From Molossus alvarezi (taxonomy: Eukaryota > Chordata > Mammalia > Chiroptera > Molossidae): a DNA stretch of 64,000 nucleotides. The stretch lies in NCBI GenBank assembly GCA_037176705.1, contig CM073893.1, forward strand, positions 30,169,182 through 30,233,181. Reading direction: 5' to 3'. A program made the position numbers and the translations under genes. Positions 11,591 to 22,339 of the stretch are shown in pieces. Within the stretch, counting starts at the first letter, position 1. Each line of letters begins with the position of its first letter. Under the pieces are notes generated by a model. That model was not told the origin of the DNA. It saw only the letters and a program-made list of their open reading frames with translations, and made no database searches.

Positions 11591-11949
11591 TGCCAGATGT
11601 CATGGTGCTGGAGGTGGATAACTTTTTCCCCGACACCTTGGCTACCTGGGGAGCACTTTGGAATCAACTGAGTGAATATCAGTTGGAGTTCAGAGAGCAT
11701 AGGAATGGTAGTGTTATTGTCATAAGTGATGGATCTCATGATAATGTAGTTGTTTCTCATCCCTTATTTAGGATATGCCCAATTAAGGGCAGGATCCAAG
11801 GGTTAGAAAAATTGCCCACACTTCAGGCACTTGTTTTAGCACTGGATATCCTTGTCAACACAGCAAAAGAAATGTTTCCCAGCTGCACAGTTTTACAAAC
11901 TACTGCATCATTGCCTAAGAGTTGTTCTCTTCAGGGTAAAAATCTCTAG
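11566..11949 (+). other. unidentified reading frame of about 127 codons after a splice-acceptor-like site
   Basis: The frame opens after a TAG at 11563-11565 and is uninterrupted to a TAG at 11947-11949. There is no well-placed ATG at its start; the first ATG is internal. The translation has mixed, globular-looking composition: an acidic N-terminal part (VMVLEVDNFFPD), a hydrophobic strand ending in IVISDGSHD, then an amphipathic helix-like stretch (LPTLQALVLALDILV). VISDGS is loosely like the first metal-binding loop of von Willebrand A domains, but that is a resemblance only. A broken trace of it may exist beside the left arm (about 9160-9335, minus). It could be an exon of a lost gene, a retrocopy fragment or part of a mobile element; no family is claimed. 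Confidence 0.3.
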
Positions 11950-11954
11950 GAGTC

Positions 11955-12390
11955 TTTTTGCCTCACAGATACCCAAAACATAGATCAAGATCACTACATA
12001 CTTCTACATACTGAAGCTATAATATAAAGCCTCAGCAGCTCTCTCCATATCTCTTTCAGAGTTCTAGACATTTCTGACAGTAACCAAGGCATTCATTCTT
12101 CATAGAATACACAACGCTTGGCTTTTGCAAAAGATATTCAATAGAACGTTCAACTCCTCAATAGGTCCCAGGCAGCTCATTTAATTGAGAAACATAGTAG
12201 TCTCCTCAAAGGATTCCTTTTAAAACTCTTCTATGGAAAATGGAGCCCTGTATGGTCTCTATCTTGTTCTGGGCCTTATTTTATCTTAATGCAAGCTCCC
12301 TTACTTAATGAACAACTCACACCAAACTTAAAAACTATTTTGTACTTATATCAAAAATGAATTCTAATGTAAACTATTAGTCTTCGGGCA
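11955..12390. other. no gene seen
   Basis: Ordinary AT-rich sequence with no recognised feature. Confidence 0.45.
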
Positions 12391-12392
12391 AT

Positions 12393-12550
12393 AATAATGT
12401 ATTGGTGTAGGTTCATTGGTTGTAACAAATGTACAACTCTGAGGCAGTTGATAATGGGGGATGGGGGTATATCAGAAGTCTCTGTACTATCTGTTCAAAT
12501 TTGTGGTGATCCTAAAACTTTTCTAAAATTAAATTGTATTAATTTTTACA
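12393..12550 (+). mobile_element. old L1 3' UTR fragment
   Basis: The order GTAGGTTCATTGGTTGTAAC, AAATGTACAACTCTGAGGCA, a G-rich TGATAATGGGGGATG stretch, then GTATATCAGAAGTCTCTGTA and CTAAAACTTTTCTAAAATTA follows the 3' UTR of old mammalian L1 (L1M type). It has no coding part here. Confidence 0.7.
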
Positions 12551-12635
12551 CAATTAATAGTATCCATAACTTCTTTATGTGATTTTAGCATTATGGTTTT
12601 TAGTTGTCTAATTTTTATGTGTGTTGGATAGGATG

Positions 12636-12640
<5 letters not shown>

Positions 12641-12674
<34 letters not shown>

Positions 12675-12680
12675 TGTGCA
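12641..12680. repeat. (TG)n microsatellite
   Basis: About 15 TG units, then TTTGTGTG. It accounts for the Cys-Val frame at 12621-12824 and the Thr-His frame on the other strand. Confidence 0.95.
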
Positions 12681-12979
12681 GGTCAGCTATTACTTTTAAA
12701 ATATTATACACAAGTACATTTGTATAACTTAATTTGTGTGTACTCAAAGTTTTTAATGTATATTTTTCCTTTAATTTTTTGTGGCAACAAATACCTGGGA
12801 AAGGTCATTTTATCCAGGAAATGAAGGTTTCTCAACTTTTTTCCTGTTTAGTGTAATTAAATGCAGCCCAATGTCTGAACTTTCTTTTTTCCAATCTCAC
12901 ACTATTTTTGTAGACTTATTATTACAAAACTTCACACATATGTATCTGAATCTTTTGGTATCAATATTTAGACTCTGGT

Positions 12980-13420
12980 TCAATTCCTATAATATATAAT
13001 TCATCTTATTATATAGATGTATATTTTTCCTATTGTTGAAATACATTTTAATGAGTGAGTTCTTTGCTCATTTTTGCTTCTTACATTCTACCCTTCCCTC
13101 CTGATTTCAATTCTCTTTGGCTGGTGTATATCTTTTAATAGTTCTTTTAGTAAAGATCTGTGGGTTATAAACATTCTAAAACTATCAATATTTGAAATTA
13201 CAGCTACATTACCCTAAATCTCAAATAATAATATAGCTGTCTGGTGGAGTTTCTTTGTTACCGTCCTCAGTATTGTAGTGATGTATTACCATAAATTTCT
13301 TGAGTTTAGTATTATTGTAGCTGAAACAATATGACATTTCAGTCATTCTTGTTAGGATGCCATTCACATGTAAGGTGTTGAATGGGCCTTGTTCCATACA
13401 AAGTTTTCATAACTTTGCAT
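12980..13420 (-). mobile_element. probable old L1 5' region, antisense
   Basis: The phrases TTTTAATAGTTCTTTTAGTA and AAGATCTGTGGGTTATAAAC, followed by a Phe/Leu-rich reverse-complement texture, resemble reversed 5' parts of L1M elements. Decay is strong and the limits are not visible. Confidence 0.35.
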
Positions 13421-13424
13421 CCAA

Positions 13425-14145
13425 GAAACATTTTATTTGTTTGTTTAATTTTTGAGCATGGAAATGATTTACATAATCTATCTGTCATATATTTTCTTGT
13501 AGCTTTTTAAGAGACATAGATTCACATTTGACAAATGTGCTCACTTATGATTTAAAAACATGAAATGTCAGCTTATTTCATTTACTTCATATTTGGTCAG
13601 TGGCATTCTGATACAACTCTCTTATTTTTTTACTAAAGTTTAAAATTTACATGTATTTGCATAAAAGTCTGCCTTATTCATTTATACTTTACTAAGATCC
13701 CCTGTAATTGAATGTAGTTTTCATTGAATCTAAGACTTCCTGCACATTACTGGATGCCTCTGATCCTCCTCCTCATTCCACACCACTGATCCCCAGGCAT
13801 GAAGCAAGGCTGCAATCCCGGAATCTTTCTCATTTCATACATATAGTAGCTCTACTTATCTGTTCCTTGGTTAACCTTTCTTTTTTTTTAGAGTCTATCA
13901 TTTTGACATTTTGTTTAAAAAAAGTGTTTTTTTTAAGGTTATCTTTTTGAATCTACAGATATATAAAAATATCTTAGTAGACCTCTACATTTCTCATTTA
14001 TATCTTGACATTTAAATATATTTTATAATATTTTATTTTATAATTAAAAGTAATAAATAAAGGTCAATTTAACTTGTGTAGCTGATACTATTACACACAT
14101 ACATGCCTATTTAAAACGAAGCACTTTATTAAGCAAGCCATAACT
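13425..14145. other. no gene seen
   Basis: AT-rich. The 80-codon frame at 13708-13950 has no motif. Confidence 0.45.
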
Positions 14146-14149
14146 TCCT

Positions 14150-14395
14150 ATGTGAAGAATGAATATGATTACAATAACAAAGATAATACTTGACATTTCA
14201 TGTTTTACTTTTTGAGACCATACTAGTTTTATCACATACCTCATAACTCAAAAAGATGACTTAGGTTTGCAGATATAAAATGAATTAACTGTAATATAAG
14301 AGGTCAAAGGATATGGTTTCAAACTTGTGTCTGTTTGGATCAAAAGCTCATCTGCCTCTTAGTACTCTACATTGCCTTAGGTAACATAATGGAAT
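14150..14395 (-). repeat. MIR-like SINE remnant, antisense
   Basis: A decayed reversed MIR order: ACAATAACAAAGATAATACT, TCACATACCTCATAACTCAA, ATGACTTAGGTTTGCAGATA, and later GGTTTCAAACTTGTGTCTGT in the place of the 'gattcgaacccaggtctg' word. Confidence 0.45.
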
Positions 14396-14399
14396 CAGT

Positions 14400-15440
14400 T
14401 TTACTTTTAGTATGTTCATCAAATAGATTAAATCTAATATAACTCTGTATTCTAAATGCAGGGAACAAAATTCCAGGGAAGGTTCATATTTTCCATAGTT
14501 TCAAGGTATTTAAATAATTATAATTATAACCAATTCACCTATCATAAGCTATTTTTTGTGGTGCATTAAATTTAAAGAACAATCAATTGCAATGTTTCTT
14601 TCTCTTGGAACAAAATTACTCTAGTGTTATGAATAAAATGAAAATATTATGATGTAGTTCCTGTTTTTAGGTCTCTAAAATCCAGTGGAAAAGTTTTTAT
14701 TATAGGGTAGTATAAAATGGTCATAGAGACCTAAAAAAAGATTTGTTAACTTTAAGCAAAACTACATAATATTATTTGACCAGTCTACCCAAACAGAAAT
14801 ATAACAAAATAGTAACTTTGCATCCCCTCTTTGTCTGTTACTCTTTTACTTTATAAATCCCAGAACCCCAGATTCTGTGCTTAACTGTGGAGAGAATTTG
14901 ACCTGCAAGGACCTGGAACATCCCCTAACCTCTGCATTCTGTAGTTCAGGCCATTGTCCGTTGTTCCCAGTAAGAGTTGTGACTCTAGATGCCTGCAGTC
15001 ATAGGAACTCTGATTCTGGATGATTCTCATATTATACATGCATTCTCCTCCGAGAAAATACCTATACACATGTTAATGTAGCCAACGCAGTGATATGCTG
15101 AATAAAACACTAAACTATTGAATGTCTACGGTGTTTGGTTTGATGAGTCTTAACTAAAACATATGAAAGATAATACTCCAGAATATTTTTCATGTTTCTA
15201 AGTACAGTTCCTTTCATACTCTTTCCTAAAGACTAAGTTTGAGAGCTCAAAATTATAAATGATCCTTTGTATTCTTACTCTCCTGATTTTCTAGAAAAAA
15301 GAAAATGCAAAATACACGTACAAAAAAAAGTACTTGCCTTTTATCCATTTGTTATTGACAACTAAAAGACCCATCAAAATTAAAGGGTAGTGTAACTAAG
15401 GTGATGTCCACATACATACGTACATACATTTATAAATGTA
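14400..15440. other. no gene seen; unassigned block at 14840-15130
   Basis: The part at about 14840-15130 is richer in G and C and holds AATAAA near 15100, which gives it an LTR-like look, but no ends or duplications were found. The rest is AT-rich and empty. Confidence 0.35.
15406..15430. repeat. (CATA)n short repeat
   Basis: Five or six tandem CATA/CGTA units. Confidence 0.75.
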
Positions 15441-15448
15441 TGTTTTCA

Positions 15449-15471
15449 TAAATAAATAAATAAATAAATAC
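15449..15471. repeat. (AAAT)n short repeat
   Basis: Five tandem AAAT units. Confidence 0.9.
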
Positions 15472-15738
15472 TATTCCTTTTAGACTAATATTAGCTTTTG
15501 TCCATTGAAATATAAAAACTGTTCACAAGGCTCAAATAATATTCCTGGTACAGTAAGTTTAAAGACACATGCCCCACCAGACGAGCATCATAAAATTATA
15601 TTTTTAAATGATTTATAATGAAATGAACAATATGTCCTTAGAATGATAATATAGGGAAAGAAAGCAGAGATTAACAAAATTTCATACATGAAAAAAAATG
15701 TCCACTATTGGATTTATGAGAGATGAGATATTAAATTA

Positions 15739-17518
15739 GATTAGATTTTATTTTATTTTTTTAATTAATTAATTTTTGTTACACATGTTTCTCTTTTTCC
15801 CCCCACTCATTCCCCCCGCACCCTCCCTCCCCGCCCTGTCCCTAGCTTTGTTGTCCATGTCAATGTTCATGTATACATGCAGTTAAGTTCTGTGGTTTAT
15901 CTCTCCCCCCACCCCCTTTTCTGGGGATTGTCAGTCTGTATCTGACTTCCACATCTCTGGGAACACCCCATTCCTCAGACTGTTATGTTCATTATATTCC
16001 ACAGATAAGTGAGATCATATGATATTGTCTTTCTCTGTTTGGCTTGTTTCACTTAGGATAATACTTTCCAGGTCCCTCCATGTCGTCTCAAAGGATAAGA
16101 GATGTTTTTTCCTACAGCTACATAGTACTCCATTGTGTATATGTATCACAGCTTTGTTATCCATTCGTCTACTGATGGATATTTGTCTGTTTCCAGACCT
16201 TAGCTATTGTAAATAGTGCTGCTACGAACATGGGGGTACATATATTATTTGTGATTGGTGTTTCAGGATTCTTAGGGTATATTCTTAGAAGTGGGATCAC
16301 TGGGTCAAATGGAAGTTCAATTTTTAACTTTTGAGATAATACCATATTGTTTACCATAGTGGCTGCACCAGTCTGCATTCCCACCAGCAGTGTACTAGAG
16401 TCCCTTTTTCTCCCCACCCTCGCCAACACTTGTTGTTTGATGATTTGTTGATGGCGACCATTCTGACAGTTGTTTGGTGATACTTCATTGTTGTTTTAAT
16501 TTGCATCTCTTTGATGATGAGTGATGTTGAGCATTTCTTCATATGTCTCTTGGTCATTTGTATGTCCTGTTTGGAGAGGTGTCTATTTAGTTCCTCTGCC
16601 CATTTTTTAATTGGGTTCTTTGTCTTCCTTTTGTTGAGTTGTAGGAGCACTCTATATATTTTGTAAATTAACCCCTTATCTGATGTATCATTGGCAGTTA
16701 TGCTCTCCCATACAGCGGGTTGCCTTTCCGTTTTGATGATTTTATCTTTCGCTGTGCAGAAGCTTTTGAGTTTTATGTAGTCCCATGTGTTCATTTTATC
16801 CTTTGTTTCTATTGCCTTAGGTGATGTATCAGTGAAAATTCTGCTGCATATGATGTCTGAAATTTTGTTGCCTACTTTTTCTCTAGGATTTTTATGGATT
16901 CATGAGTCAATTTAAGTCTTTTATTCACTTTGAGTTTATTCTTGTGTATGGTGTAAGTTGATGGTCTAGTTTTATTTTTTTGTTGCATTATCTGTCCAAT
17001 TTTCCCAACACCATTTATTAAAGAGGCTGTCTTTACTCCACTGTATGCTCTTGCCACCTTTGTCAAATATTTATTGACCATATTGCCTTGGGTTCATTTC
17101 TGGGTTCTCTATTCTGTTCCATTGATTTATCTGCCTGTTCTTGTGCCAGTACCAGGCTGTTTTGATTACAGTCACTTTGTAGTATAACCTAAAATCTGGT
17201 AATATGATCCCTCCAACTTTGTTCTTCTTTTTCAAGATTTCTGTGGCTATTTGGGGTCTCTTTTTGGTTCCATATGAACTTTTGAATATTTGTTCTAGTT
17301 CTGTGAAGTATGTCGTTGGTATTTTGATGGAGATTGCATTGAATCTATAGATTGCTTTGGATAGTATGGACATTTTAATGATGTTAATCCTTCCAATCCA
17401 TGAACAAGGTATGTGCTTTCACTTTTTTATATCTTCCTCTATTTCTTTTTTCAATGACCTTTAGTTTTCTGCTAATAGGTCCTTTATTTCTTTGGTTAAG
17501 TTTATTCCTAGGTATCTT
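15739..17518 (-). mobile_element. 5'-truncated L1 (LINE-1), antisense
   Basis: Read on the minus strand this holds the C-terminal part of L1 ORF2 and then the L1 3' UTR and an A/T-rich tail (15739-15775 on the plus strand). ORF2 encodes the L1 endonuclease/reverse transcriptase; only the region after the catalytic core remains here. The frames at 17071-17373, 16872-17081, 16351-16794 and 16169-16429 are successive pieces, so the protein is broken by shifts and stops. Typical C-terminal words are [20 protein letters not shown] and [13 protein letters not shown]. The 5' end is cut at about 17518; no target duplication was found. It is closely similar to 20042-20986. Confidence 0.93.
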
Positions 17519-17683
17519 CAAGTCTGAATTCTTGCTGTGAATGTTATATTAACACTAATCTAATAGTCAGAAAGAATGTTTTCTTGTGTAAATGATGTCA
17601 GGTGTTAGTCAAGTTAAATTTGAGGATCCTTACAAATTATGTAGCAGAGAGCAATCAGAGCTAGAAATCAATAATTGAGAGTC

Positions 17684-17988
17684 TGTGTTAGTCTGGGCTC
17701 TCTGGAGAAATAAATCCAGTCCAAGGGCAGAAGAAGACTGATGTCCTGCTGAAGCAGTGAGGCAGGGAGAAAAAAGAAGTAAATTCCTCTTTCCTCTGCC
17801 TTTTGATGAATTCAGGCTTTCAAAGGATTGGAGGATATCCACCCACATTGGGGAGAGCAGTCCCTTTATTCAGTCCTCCAGTTCAAGTGCTTATCTCATC
17901 TGAAAACATCCTCATAGGCACGACTAGAAATAATGTTTAATCTGGGCATCCAAGGCATAGTCAAATTGAAACATAAAATACCATCACA
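17684..17988 (+). repeat. ancient mammal-wide LTR-like or MER-type repeat
   Basis: The element begins TGTTAGTCTGGGCTCTCTGG and ends with TCAAATTGAAACATAAAATA then CCATCACA. Between them lies TCCTCTGCCTTTTGATGAAT and CACCCACATTGGGGAGAGCA. I recognise this order as a well-known old interspersed repeat of placental mammals but cannot name the subfamily with certainty. Confidence 0.6.
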
Positions 17989-17994
17989 GAGTTA

Positions 17995-18420
17995 TCCAGG
18001 TTAAAACAAAGAAATCAGGAAAGAAAAGGTAGAATGGCTTAAAAACATCATTTAAAATCCTCTGAAAATTTTAAAAAGTTTTATAGAAATCTGCAACATG
18101 ATTTTCATTAAATGTATCCATGATGAGCTGTCAAAGACAAAATCTACCGACAGATAATTTCTTTAAAATGCTCAGATTTAAACAGATATCATTATGTACT
18201 CATTAGTAAGGAGCTGAGAATATTCTTGTGCAAATCTGCCTACCTCTATTCACTTCAGTTCATGCAATTTATTATGTTATATCAACCAACATGCAATTAT
18301 CAAGAATGAGATTGACATTAAACTATGCATTGCAATGGCAAAAAGGATGCATTTGCCTATGTAATCCTCTTGCTGCAAATAAAGTTCTGACATCCTTTCT
18401 TATCCTCCCTCATTTCATTC
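17995..18420. other. no gene seen
   Basis: AT-rich DNA without recognised features. Confidence 0.45.
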
Positions 18421-18423
18421 AGC

Positions 18424-18532
18424 AGTTCTAGGTCACCTTCGGCCTGATCCTGTCTGATTGCTAAGCAGATACAGTGTTCAGTACTTGCTGTCAGATGTTG
18501 CTGCTATTTTCCCAGTGGGTGCATCCTGTAAC
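18424..18532 (+). pseudogene. 5S rRNA-derived pseudogene
   Basis: The words CGGCCTGATCCTGTCTGATT, GCTAAGCAG, TTCAGTACTTG and CAGTGGGTGC with TGTAAC follow the order of vertebrate 5S rRNA (CGCCCGATC-TCGTCTGAT, GCTAAGCAGG, TTAGTACTTGG, GGGTGCTGTAGG). The internal promoter parts (A box, intermediate element and C box) are recognisable, but the copy has several small deletions and many substitutions, so it should not be a working 5S gene. A poly(A) run starts about 110 bp downstream (18642), so an L1-made retrocopy with extra 3' sequence is possible. Confidence 0.7.
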
Positions 18533-18641
18533 CCTGACAAAGATGCATCATACTACTGATCCCTTTGATTGCTGTGCTGATTTCTATGATTGTTGCCATC
18601 TGCTATACATATAAACAACATCAACAACAAAAAAGAAAACT

Positions 18642-18663
18642 AAAAAAAAAAAAAAAAAAAAAA
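18642..18663. repeat. poly(A) run of about 22
   Basis: A pure A stretch downstream of the 5S pseudogene. It may be its tail or chance; no clear target duplication is seen. Confidence 0.9.
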
Positions 18664-18669
18664 GACAAC

Positions 18670-20025
18670 CAATGAAATCACTCTAAATGGAACTAGCCCA
18701 AATTATATATCTTATTTGTTGCAGCACAAAGACTAGAAATGAACTCAACATCCTAAACATCTAAGAGTTTATAAAAGAGGTGCATTTTTAAAATGTTAAA
18801 TTTTAATATATGACAATATACAATGTTATTGTAATTAGCTTTAAAGTATATAAAACAGATGGTTATCTTTACCTCTAAACAAATCACAAAAAGAAAACAA
18901 AAGAAATTGAAATTTTTAAGAATAGCATTTCCAGAAAAATTTACAATACAGAACTGAATTCCCTGCCATATTGAAATATGCAAAATGGTTTTACAATTTA
19001 TACATTTTCATATTATTCGACATATAGATAAAGAATCTACTATTCAGGTATTGCAAATAACCTCAGCGTCACATGTATAAAATGTTAAAACTATTATATC
19101 ATTCAGTTTTCTACTTGCAACCTAATGAAATTGCATTATGAGAAAATGATACTCATTCTGAAACATTTTATGTATTTTTATTCCATGAAACTTAGTTCCT
19201 GTTTGTTTGGAGAACGAAAGCACAAACTATAAAGCAGAATTATTTAATTGCACTACTGATATTATGTGGTATGAAACTAGAATAAAAATCAGGATTTCTT
19301 TGCAAGAAGAAGGAAAGACAATGTATTTTCCCCCAAAACTCAGGAAGTGTCTTTGACATAAAGTATCCCCTAATTTTTTTATGTGTATTGCAATATGCTT
19401 CTTGTAAATATCACTAAAATTTTACAGAATTAAATATTTATGAATGTAAGAAATATTCAACTCTTGATGGTCTTTCTCTTTTTGCATGGGATAAAGGTAA
19501 GCAACAGTGTTTATGATTTAAAATGATGTACCTTTCTCTACAATTTAACAAAATATAACAGACAGTACAAATCAATACCAAAGCATATAACTTTCTGTGA
19601 TAATAAAATATTATTAGAAATTCTCCAGAATAACAGGTTCGACAGAATTTCTTGTCTATTTTTTAAAGTGTACCTTTCTAGAAATCTTTCTTGTTTGTAA
19701 TTATTAAACCTTTTTTAAGTAAAAGCTTTGTTTCAGAAAATAACAGAGAAGAAAGGCTAAGAATAACATAGTTTATATCTAATTATATACTTCTCTATAT
19801 TTATATATAACTATCCAAATATATATATTGAGGATAATTTTATTTCTTTATTTTTAACAATTGAGCATTTGGTAATAGTACTAGTATCTACCAAAGTACA
19901 TAATCAGATCCTTCCTTTGGCACTGGGAAATTATTTTTTCTCCTCATCATACTATGCTTTGTTGAATTCTGGTCATCTTATTTCTTAGATCTTGACCATT
20001 TTGCCCCTTTTTTATGTAAGTTTCT
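18670..20025. other. no gene seen
   Basis: AT-rich DNA; frames are short and without motifs. No repeat family recognised. Confidence 0.5.
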
Positions 20026-20027
20026 TA

Positions 20028-21000
20028 GAGTTCCTTTATTTATTTATTTTTTTTACATATTAATTAATTAATTTTTTTTTTGTTACAGATATTTTACCTT
20101 TTTACCCCATTGGCACCCCCACCCCACCCCCCCTCCACCCTTTCCCCGGCTTAGTTGTCCATTGTCCATTGGTCATGCATACATGCATATAAGTTCTGTG
20201 GTTTATCTCTTCCCACCCCCCCACCCCCCATCCCCTCTTCTGAGGGATGTCAGTCTGTGCCCTACTTCCATGTGTCTGGGTCTACTGTATTCCTCAGACT
20301 GTTATGTTCATTATATTCCATATATAAGTGAGATCATGTGGTATTTGTCTTTTTCTGCTTGGCTTCTTTCACTTAGGATAATACTTTCCAGGTCCCTCCA
20401 TGTCGTCTCAAAGGATAAGAGATCTTTCTTTCTTACCGCTGCATAGTACTCCATTGTGTATATGTACCACAGCTTTTTTATCCATTCGTCTACTGGTGGG
20501 CACTTGGGCTGTTTCCAGATCTTAGCTATTGTAAATAGTGCTGCTATGAACATGGGGGTACATATATTCTTCCTGATTGGTGTTTCAGGCTTCTTAGGGT
20601 ATATTCCCAGCAGTGGGATCACTGGGTCAAATGGAAGTTCAATGTTTAATTTTTTGAGGTAGCACCATATTGTTTTCCATAGCGGCTGCACCAGTCTGCA
20701 TTCCCACCAGCAGTGTATTAGAGTCCCCTTTTCTCCACACCCTCGCCAACACTTGTTGTTTGATGATTTGTTGATGGCGGCCATTCTGACAGGTGTGAGG
20801 TGATACCTCATTGTTGTTTTAATTTGCATCTCTCTGATGATTAGTGATGTTGAGCATTTCTTCATATGTCTCTTGGCCATTTGAATGTCCTGTTTGGAGA
20901 GGTGTCTATTTAGTTCCTCTGCCCATTTTTTAATTGGGTTCTTTGTCTTCCTTTTGTGGAGTTGTATGAGCACTCTATATATATTGGAGTTCCTTTATTT
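20028..21000 (-). mobile_element. 5'-truncated L1 with target-site duplication, antisense
   Basis: The element itself spans about 20042-20986. It is flanked by perfect copies of GAGTTCCTTTATTT (20028-20041 and 20987-21000), the duplication made on insertion. On the minus strand it holds a 220-residue uninterrupted C-terminal piece of ORF2 (20311-20973), including [20 protein letters not shown] and the hydrophobic [13 protein letters not shown] block, then a 3' UTR and A-rich tail. The catalytic domains are missing, so it cannot move by itself. The intact frame and clean duplication suggest it is younger than the copy at 15.7 kb. Confidence 0.95.
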
Positions 21001-21385
21001 TTATTACTGCTGTCTAGTATTCACTTCTCTATATCTCTAATTGCCTTGAAGTATCTTTAAACTTTAAACAATTGATTCCTAATAAAATGAATGCATATAT
21101 TCAATTAAATCCATGATGATAGAATAAACAGTTAAGTCTTAAAAAATCAGAATTATGTTAAACATGGGACAGAAGTTCTATTTTATCCACATTGAAACAA
21201 AGTAGATCAGTTATTGGTGAAAGTAGTTTGGTACATTTTGTGATAGAAAAACGAGTCAGTTTTAAACTAATAGAATATTTTTCCACTATTAGAATGGAAT
21301 TTGAAATAAGATTTTAAAAGGCTGAGAAAAAGTAACTTTTGCATGTTGAACATTGACAGACATGTTAAAGGGTCACTCTGGAACC
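21001..21385. other. no gene seen
   Basis: AT-rich DNA with no recognised feature. Confidence 0.45.
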
Positions 21386-21387
21386 AG

Positions 21388-22330
21388 AGTACATTGATCT
21401 CCTTGGGCTGCTATAACAAAATACCACGGACTGGGTGGCTTACTATTTTGGAAAAATGTATTCCACCTATGTGTTTCTCCTTTATTTTCACACTACTACC
21501 ACACTCACAAACACTTCTGACATCAGATGTCTGGTTTTTGTTTTTCCCCATATCAAAAAATTCTTTGTAAAACCATCTTAGTGTCCTACAATTAAGTTCA
21601 ATTCTGATGCTACCCATAGGTACAGGACTTATTCTCACATGACTGCCCCTACCCCAGCTTCAGAAGCAAAGGACAATTAGTAGGTATCTGGGTTTTCCAC
21701 AACTACTTTTCAATTTGACTACAAATTGGAGGTTTCTACCAGCCCTGCCCTCACTGGAATCAATTATTTGCTAGAACAGCTCAAAGAACTCTGAGAGGTG
21801 CTCATTTATGTTTACTAGTTTATTGTATTATAAAAGACAGAATAAAGGACCCAGATGAACAGCTAGATGGATAGATACATAGGGGAATATCTGAAAGGAC
21901 AGAGCAGGAGCTTCTGTCCTTGTGAAGTTGGGGTATGCCTCCCTCTTCATATACCCTTTGTGTTCAGAAGCTCCCCAAATACCATACTATTAGAATTTTT
22001 ATGGAAGCTTCATCATGTAGAAATAATCAATTATTTACTCCAATTTCAAAGCCTCTCCCAACTCTGGAGAATGGAGAGTGGGTCTAAAAATTCTCAGCTT
22101 CTAATCATGGTTTGGTCTTTCTGGTAACCAGTCCCATCCCAAAGCCAACCAAGAGTTCCCTCATTAGAACCAAAGACCTGCTATTATCCAGGAATACCAA
22201 GGGATTTAGGACCTCTGTGTCAGGAACCAGGGTCAAACACCAAACATTATAGGAAATGATGCTCCTGTTGCTCTTATCAATTAGGAAATTACGAGGTTTT
22301 AGGAGCTCTGTGTTAGTAACTGAGGTTATA
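21388..22330. repeat. ancient mammal-wide interspersed repeat(s)
   Basis: Two known textures follow each other. At 21395-21480 there is TTGGGCTGCTATAACAAAAT then ACTGGGTGGCTTACTATTTT. From about 21690 to 22330 there are CAATTATTTGCTAGAACAGC, TTTACTAGTTTATTGTATTA, AGGAGCTTCTGTCCTTGTGA and TTTTTATGGAAGCTTCATCA. Both are phrases of old placental repeats, probably LTR or MER type. I do not name the families. The 86-codon frame at 21867-22127 lies within the repeat. Confidence 0.55.
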
Positions 22331-22339
22331 TGATGACTC

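Noticed and set aside
16351..16794. 147-codon minus frame as a gene
   Set aside because: It is a piece of broken L1 ORF2.
20311..20973. 220-residue minus-strand frame as a possible host gene
   Set aside because: It is the C-terminal end of L1 ORF2 within an insertion bounded by target duplications.
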